64,000 bases of DNA from the NCBI RefSeq assembly GCF_024713975.1, contig NC_091099.1, positions 15,001 through 79,000 of the forward strand, written 5' to 3'. The translations under genes and the position numbers were made by a program. Position 1 is the first letter of the stretch. The number at the start of each line of letters is the position of its first letter. The notes under the pieces are model-generated. The model did no database searches. It was not told the origin of the DNA and saw only the letters and a list, made by a program, of their open reading frames with translations. This document shows, piece by piece, positions 38,601 through 47,600 of this stretch. The stretch comes from Paralichthys olivaceus (Eukaryota; Chordata; Actinopteri; Pleuronectiformes; Paralichthyidae).

Positions 38601-41600
38601 GACTGTGATGAGGCCTGGGCCAATCAGAGCAGACAGCCGCTGTATTAATACCGTACCTGATGATGACAACCAGATGATGTCACTCCACCCTGGCTCACGG
38701 TAACAGTCCAAACTAACATCCCAGGAATCAAAGTAATTTGTAAATTACCTGCAGACACAGAGCAGCTATGAACATATGTTCTCCTGATGTTAACTCCTGT
38801 TGTGTTTGTGTTGAAATTCACTAGGATTGAATTTCAAAAAGATCATCGCTGACTTGAAGCATGAGAGAGGAACTGAAATCTTTATCTTTCCTGAACCTGA
38901 TCTCATATAAACAGGTTTAATCTGTGTCCTCAGGTATGTGGTTCTTCCAAGACCAGTTTGTTTTGAATCTCATCTGAACTACACCGTCCGCCTCAGTCTG
39001 CCTCTGTACTCAGCCCTCAGTGACATCCAGTCTCCGTACACACTTATTGACTCGGTGAGCAAACTGTAAAACTTCTTCCTTCTTACCAACAGAATGCTGA
39101 AATCTTCTATATACTTTTTGAATTTTAATCATTTTGCCAATACACTCTTAGAATTCTATTGTAGTAAGAGACCTTTGCATCATTCTATATGTTGCCTTTG
39201 ATTGTATATGTCATTTTATTTATGAGCTTATTTGTGTGTTTGATGTTTTGTATTCTTGATTTTATTTGTCCTCTTTGTTAACACGTTGTAATCACTTGAA
39301 TGATTTGAAAAGTGCTGTATAAAATTGTACTGGCGTTCAAAGGTCTAGAGAAAAACCTGCAGAGAGCAGCAGGAGGAGAGACAGATGAAGAGGGCGAGAG
39401 ATAGAAGAGAGAGAGAAAGAAGAGAGAAGAGAAAGAGGACGAGAGAGAGAAATATGGGGAGAGAGTAGTTCAAGGGGAAGGGGCTCTTGAGTCTGAGCAC
39501 TGGATTGGAGCTTTTGTTCAAGAACCCAAGAGGAACTGTTATGTCAGTGGAAACTAAACTGTCTCATCTCATCAAAAAAAATCCTCTGGATTTAGTAAAA
39601 ACACAAACTTGACAACAAAATGTTACAATTATCGAATCTTGAATTAAAGGTGTGAATTAAATCAAATTGAATCTGTCTTGAACAGAAAAGTAAAATTTAT
39701 ATTGTTACATCGGCAACAAAGTCTTTCTTGATGATGTATTTTAAATGATGATAAATGGATCAGATGCTACTCCCAGATTCTTGCCTGAAAATACAGTCAA
39801 GAACAGAGCTCTGAGGTACTCCATATTTTACATCAGTCTCATATATATTATATATATATAATATTATATTATATATATACTGGTATAAGAATGTAGAATA
39901 TGCAGTGTAGATTACATTTGTTAGTGTACAGTCATGTGTCCTCAGCGACCTTCATATGAAAAATCACAGAGGTTTGAAAGACATTTTGAAGAAAAGATAG
40001 AGATAGAGAGTAGATTTGAAATACCAACTTTGTGGTTTTCTTCACCCTCAGATCGTGTTGATGCCGCACTGTAAAAACCTGGATATCTTCACAGCCTCAG
40101 AGGGAGGAGACTCCAGTGGGAACAGCGGATGGGATATTTTCCAGCGTTATCGTTGTTTAGAGAATAGCCAGAGCGTTGTCAAGACACCAATCACAGATAT
40201 CTGCAGAAACTTCATCTTCAGCATCTCTGCCATGTTGCACCAGGGAGCTAAAGGTATGCCAGTCCACCTTAAATCAGAGGACTCCGTCTTAATAATCTCA
40301 CACTGTCTGAATGAAGTTTTGTGGAGGTGGATCAGTGAGCACCTCCAGGTGAACCAGGGAGAGGGGATTGGTGCAACTGAGACTAGTTGGCCAATCAACT
40401 GTCCCTGGATTCAAAAGGCAGCTGCAGTGCTGCAAGAGGTGCAACACAGACACACAGAGACACAAGAGAGTCACTCAGGACTGAGACGCACAGGACACGT
40501 GTGGAGAGACTAACGAGCTACAAGGCCGAGGTGCCAGCTGAAAAGCTGGCAAAGTAAAGTTCTATGTTTTGAAAAGCGCCACCTTTGTCTCTGGGTGTGT
40601 GTGGGAGAGCCCTGTGGCATGTTTAATAAGTTTGTTCAAAGAAGCAGATGTTCTTAAATTCCATTGCCTGATGAATTCTGGGATCTGTGTGTTGTACTCA
40701 CTGTATATCCAGTTGTTTACATCCAGTTAAATGTTACACTCTCTTCTCCAATGGTTTTAATGATTTGCTTGTATTGACTGAAATGTGCTAAAAGCATTTC
40801 TACATTATTTTACAGGTTTTGTGTTTTTCTGTGATCACACGTTTGTTTAATTTGATCAAAATATCATAAGAGATAAATTCAAACATGAGATTTTCTCTCT
40901 TCTGTTCATTTTCTCTCATCAATTCCTTGAAACAACAGTGATTCAGTGATTCTGCTCTTTCACTCGAACCCAGCGCTGAGCTCTGATGCCTCACATCTTC
41001 TGCTTCTTGTGCTTCTCTTTCTTCCTCTTCGATCACACGTCAGTTTTTGTCAACTTCATGTCGACGAGACTGGTTTCTCCCTCTTCACATTCCTCCAATG
41101 TCCTAAAATGTCCCAGCTCATTAATCTGTCTGTGCCAAAGTTATTTCTTCCATTGTTGATGTTGGTTTTCTAACATGCCCTGCATTGGAATCCATTTCCA
41201 GAATGTCAGTGTGACCTTCAGGGCTCCCTCAGTACCGTGTGTGAACCCAGTGGAGGTCAATGTCAGTGTCGCCCCAATGTGGTCGGAAGAAATTGTGACG
41301 CGTGTGCTCCGGCCACATTCCAGTTCGGACCCAATGGCTGCAGAGGTCAGACTGACCCCATCCATACTGATATGTACATATGAAGAAATATGTTAAAGAT
41401 ACATCTACTCCTCATAGAACGTACTGTAGATATATATTTACTTCAATTCAAAAAATATATATGCATATGTATCCTATCATTTCTAATACTTTATCAAGTT
41501 TCACAACAATTGAAACACATTTTAGTAGCATCATTTTATTCATTTTGCAGATGTCGATTTTATGTCAGAGACTTTTCTGCAGCATCTAATGAATTTCTTG

Positions 41601-44600
41601 TTTTATTATTTCTGCAGAATGTGCATGTGACCGTCAAGGTTCACAAAATCCATTTTGTGACCAGCTCAGCGGACAGTGTGTCTGTGTTGCCGGTGCATAT
41701 GGTCGCCAGTGTGATCGCTGTCTGCCAGGTCACTGGGGGTTTCCTACCTGTCGAACCTGCCCATGCAATGGACATGCTGACGACTGCGACCCCAACACTG
41801 GATATTGCATCAGCTGCAGGGACCACAGCACTGGACACAGCTGTGACAGGTACATGTTAACAATTTAACACAAACTGAATAAAAACAGAAAATGTTAAAA
41901 TGCATTGAATCAGATTTCTTTGTTGGCCTCCCCATTTCCTCACATTTGTCTGAAGGTGTCTAGACGGTTTCTATGGTGACCCCATGTTGGGGTCAGGTGA
42001 CCACTGTCGTCCCTGCATGTGTCCCGATGGCCCCGGCAGCCGGCGGCAGTTTGCAGGAAGCTGTTACCGAAGTGACGACTCACAGCAGGCGATCTGTGTC
42101 TGCAACACTGGATATAGAGGTAAAATTATATTTCCAGAACCGGTTTGAACCAAAACCAGAATAAATAAAGGACATCAAAGTTTGTGGGTTAGGGTTAGTT
42201 AGTTGAGCCTAAAGTGTTCTGAGGAAAAATGAAATTAGGTTTGAATTAAAGAGAAGATGCTCTGAGGTTGAGTTTGAAACACAGCAGGAATGTGTGTTTT
42301 TGGAAAGGTATTTTTATGTTTAAGCCTGTTTGAAGATTCATCTGAATAATTAGCTTTCGTGTGTCTGGATTTTAACTTATGAACCTTTTTATACAAACAT
42401 ATCTGAAAGTGAAACACATCACTGATGAAAACAGAAATTTAAACAGAATTTTACTTTCACATGAATTTTACTCTCTTCCTCCTCAGGTGCTCGCTGTGAT
42501 GAGTGCTCACCTGGTTACTATGGAAACCCTGGTGAGGGGGGGGGTCAGTGTCAACCATGTCAGTGCAACAACAATATCGACATGTTGGACCCAGAGTCTT
42601 GCAACGGTCAAACCGGCGAGTGTCTACGCTGCCTGTACCACAGCGAGGGCACCGCCTGCCAGAGCTGTAAACTGGGTTACTACGGCAACGCACTGCTGCA
42701 GGACTGTAGAAGTGAGTACACTGAGTTTACGGGGTTACCATGACAACCATCCTCTTTGATCTGAGGGACCGATGATTAAAATAAGTCTTTGATCAAATCA
42801 CACCTGGATGATTGAGAAATCTTGTTGAAATGTTAAATTTAGGATTCAGGATTTATCATCATCTGAATTAAAGATGATGATTAAATTGAAACAGGATCTT
42901 GAAAAATCTTCAGTCGAACTTTGACTACATTTTCAAAGATTAGACTGAACTCTGCAATTAACTAGAATGTGATCTGGACTGAAACTTTGTTTCAAGGGTT
43001 AACTGAACCTCTTAAATCTTGATTGAAATTTTTTTGTCAATTTCTGAGTGAAGTCTTGATTGACACTGGATTCAAATCTGAGAAATTCTTCATTTAAACT
43101 CTGATTTAAATCTTGATTGAAACTTTTATTGAAATCTTGAATAAAACTTGTGAAGACTTGAGTTGAATTTCAGTCCTGATAATTATTTTCCAGAGTGCGT
43201 TTGTAACAAGCTCGGCAGCAACATCTCCAGCTGTGCGTCCGGTGACTGTCACTGTGACAGCAGCAGTGGTCAGTGTCACTGTCTCTTGAACGTGATTGGT
43301 CAACACTGTGACCGCTGTGCTCTGGACACCTGGAACATGGCGAGTGGCAGCGGCTGTCAGCTCTGCGACTGTGAACCCAAACACTCGTACGGGACGTCCT
43401 GCAACGAGGTGAGGCGCAGAAACACAAATTTGTATTAATACAACAATAACAACAATAACAACAATATGAAGTTGGAATGATCCTTTGAATTAAAAATAAA
43501 ACAGACAGTTGTGATACACACATCAGAAATCTCTCACTCTCCAGATCATCTTCTATAATAATGTATTTAAGTTACATCGTGTCTCATTGATTATTTATTT
43601 ATTGATGTCATTAATTAATATTTCTTCATCAAAAATGCTGATGTGTAAAACTTCATGTGATATTTTACAGAATCGAGAATCAGGTTCAGCATTTCTATAA
43701 CATTTCTATATCTAGGTTCATATAAGCCCAGTGTAACCTCATGTTGATGTAAAGCAGACGTGTGAAATTAACATGTATTTGTTTCTTGTTGTTTCTCCAA
43801 ATGATGTTTGAATTCAGGATCAAATAAAACGTTAAGACTTAAGTATTTAACGTTTGGTTCTCAGATCAGTGGTCAGTGCTCCTGTCGCCCCGGCTTCGGC
43901 GGAAGAACCTGCAGCGAGTGTCAACAGCTGTTCTGGGGAGATCCAGAGGTCCAATGTCACGGTAGGTTCACATTGTCAACACACTGAGAGGTCATGAACT
44001 CAAAGGTCATAAACAGGTTTTATACTTTAAGACATGTTTTTTACTTGGGAGGAAAAAGTTGGAACCAGACCAGAGTCCAGATCAGAGCCCAGAGTCCAGT
44101 TCAAAGACAAAATCAAGATAAGGTCATAGTCCAGATCAGAGTCCAGATCAGAGTCCAGATCAGAGTCCAGATCAGAGTCCAGATCAGAGTCCAGGACAGT
44201 CTTGTCTTTTCTCTGTTTTGTTCTTTTTTTCTTTGGCTGAAAGAAGTTTAAACAGTTTTTAATACAAACCAGATGTTACACACTCACACATGCACGCCAG
44301 ATGTTTTTTGTTAAACAGGAAGTGGCACTGTTTGTCTCAGACTCTTCCTGTAAAATGTTTTCATTTGTGTGTATGTGTGTGTGTGTGTGTGCCTGTGTTA
44401 GTTTTAAAGTTATTGATCTAGAATCTCGTCCACAGCCTGTGACTGCGACCCTCGGGGCGTCTCTGAACATCAGTGTAACAAAGTCAGTGGTCACTGCGTC
44501 TGTGTGGAGGGCGTGTCTGGACCACGTTGTGACACGTGCGCACGTGGATTCTCAGGAATATTCCCCGACTGTCGCCGCTGCCACCGTTGCTTTGCAGAAT

Positions 44601-47600
44601 GGGACAATGTCATCGGTCAGGTGACCAATCAGACGCACCGCCTTGTTAACAAGGTCAATGCCCTCAAAGCCAGTGGAGTGAGCGGACAGTACAAGAAGTC
44701 CATCGACAACATCGAGAAGAGCGCCGCGGACATCTGGGTCGTGTTGAACCAGAACCCAGCTTCACAACCGCTCACTGAGATCCAGCACCTGCTTCAACAG
44801 GCCAGGTGAGATTATAGTTAATCTGAGATGAGAGCAGTGCAGGTTCAAGTAAAGGCTGACCTCTGACCTCTGTTTGCCCCAAAGTGACCTCATGAGGGCC
44901 CTGAGCCAGATGTTGAGCCACACAGAAGAGACTCTGGTCCAGGCAGAGGAAGGGGACTCGGCTGCACAATCTAAACTGGACTCTGTGACATTAGATGCTC
45001 AGAAACTGGAGCGCACTGTTCAGGAGCTTCTGGATCAAGTTGAGTTCATCAAAAACTCTGACATCAGAGGTAAGGAGGTGGGGTCAAAGCTCAGAGTTCA
45101 ACAGAATGAGGTGAGGGGCGGAGCTTAAAAAACGAAAACACTTTCAGTCTGTGTGTGTGAGAAACATTTTCGCAGAGTGTCCCCAGGCGGACTTAAAGGG
45201 ATAGTTCACCCAGAAATGAAAATTCCCTCATTATCTACTCATCACTATGATGGAGGGGGGCTGAAGTGTTTGAGTCCACAAAACACTTCTGGAGTTTCAG
45301 CCAAATCCAAAACAATCAAAGTCAATCGTGAAAGATTCTTCAAACGTAATAAAACAACAGAAAAAACACAACATTCCTCCTGTGGTGTCATCAATTGTCC
45401 GACATTCACCTTCAACTTGAAACGGTTTAATTCACACCATGTCTCTGATATCTTCCTCAGAGACGAGTTCACATACGCGTGGACACACCGCACCACTGCT
45501 CACGCTCTCGTCCAAGGGCATGTGCGGTGTGCGGGTTACAAGAGGACTTTTAGGTTTAAAACTCGCTTTGAGTTAAACATGAATGTCGGGGCCTGTGGAC
45601 ACTTGGTCTGAAGAATCGGTCACCAGTTACTTCAGTTGTTTTACATTCTGCTGCAACTCTGATTGTTTATTTGAATCATTGAAATATATAATGATTTTAC
45701 ATTTTATAGATTCATCACAGTGGTCTCTAGATTTAATAATCCTGCAGTTAAATTAAAATACGTTCAGGAGATAAAACATGTTCCTTCACATTCTGACAAT
45801 GTGACGAGATTCTCTCTTTGCCTCCACCTTTAAATCACTGTTTTATTTCTGTCACATAAATTAGATTTTATAAGTGATATATACTTAATAATTAACGATA
45901 ATTAGTAAAATCGCTGCTGGGGCTCGTCTTCTCTCACAAGCTCCTCAGTGTCATGTCAGAGAAGTTTCACGTCCTGGCTCATTAAATATTCAGGAGGTTT
46001 TTCATTCACCATTTATGGTTGTATGTGGGCGTGTAGAGGGCGGGCATGTCTTAAGTTTTTGATGATCACTCAGCGGATTTCTGTTTTCTTTCTGTTGCCA
46101 GGGGCGACAGACAGCATCACTAAGTACTTCCTGCTGTCTGAGGCAGCTGAAGCTCGAGCCAACTCCTCCACCATCGATGCTGGAAGCTCTGTGGAAACCT
46201 CTGCCGCTGTACGGCAGCTCACAGAGGACAAACTGAACCAAACCAGAGAGGAGTTCCTGAGGAGACACACTGAGCGTGCTCAGAAACTGGACGACCTGGC
46301 TGGAGAGCTGCAGACTCTGGACCTATCAGAGATCAGCCAGAAGGTGTGAGATGATAACCTGGAAACAAAACTTAAACTGCTCAGAGCTCCGCAGTAGAAG
46401 AAAAACGAGACAATTATAAATGGAATCTTTAGATTCAACTGAAAAATTATAAACAGTGACACAAAAATATTCCATTCTGATTCATTCCTCATATTCTAAA
46501 TTAATTTTTCTATATAATTGATAAAATAACTTTCGTTAAGTGACTACTTTACTGACGAATATGAATAAAAGCTCCAGTTTTAACAGAACCATTATTTTAA
46601 CTGCGTATCCTTTAAGGCCTGCAGGGGAGTAACAGGAGCCAAGTTAACAAACTATTATTATTATTAATATTAGTATTAACCAGAGTTATTAATAATGAAC
46701 TGAAGAAAATGGGCTACAAATATAATTTATGTTGTGACTCTGTGCTACACAATTAAAACTGAATACAAGCTCAATACATTAAACAATTAAATGTTGTCTT
46801 TACTCTCTGGCTCTTATAGACCTGTGGCAGTCCATCAGCGGATCAGGATTTGTGCACCAGCTGTGGAGGTGAAGGATGTGACGGCGTGGTGATGACGGCC
46901 AACAGTGCGTGGAGGAAAACTCAAGAGTCAGAGCATGAAATCATCAGTGCCATGGGGGAAGTGGAAAAACTGTCTAAGATGGTGAGTTGGGGGGTAGAAC
47001 CTTCAGCTACCAGGCTCCTCTCCTGTGGAACCAGCTCCCACTCTGGGTTCTAGAGTCAGACCATCTCAGCATTTAAAGTTAAAATGTTCCTCTTTGATAA
47101 AGTCTATAGTTCTGGATCAGGTCCTGAACCATCACTTAGTTATGCTGCCATAGGTCTAGACTGCTGGAGAACTCCCATCATGCACAAAGGGAGAACTCCC
47201 ATCATGCACTGAGCACTTCTCCCCTTCTCTCTGTCTCTCTGCCCCCCCACACTCATTTATTTATTTTGATACATGTCAATAACTGGGTGTTTTTCCTCCC
47301 ACAGTCCCTCCCTCTCTCTCTCTCTCTCTCTCATTGCAGATATCTCTGACTCCAGAACTGCAGGAGAACAACTATTTTTATTATTAATATTATAATTTTT
47401 ATTATTAACAATACTTAGTAGTAATTAATTGTTATATGAATTGTGACTGTTATCAATATTAATCAATAACTTCTTTACACTTATTTTTTAAATTAAAACT
47501 AGTCAGATCTGATACCTGATGGTGATCAAGTGTTCCCGGTCTTTCTCTCCTCTCCCCTCTCCCCCACTCTGAATTGAGTGTGACTAGTTCTGGTCTGTGG

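Noticed and set aside
40016..40513. 165-codon open frame
   Set aside because: lamb1 exon 17 read through its donor (40254) into the intron; the splice join to exon 18 restores the EGF-like frame.
45153..45611. 152-codon open frame
   Set aside because: Begins near lamb1 exon 25 and runs through a common fish DNA element (GGGATAGTTCACCCA); no protein family.
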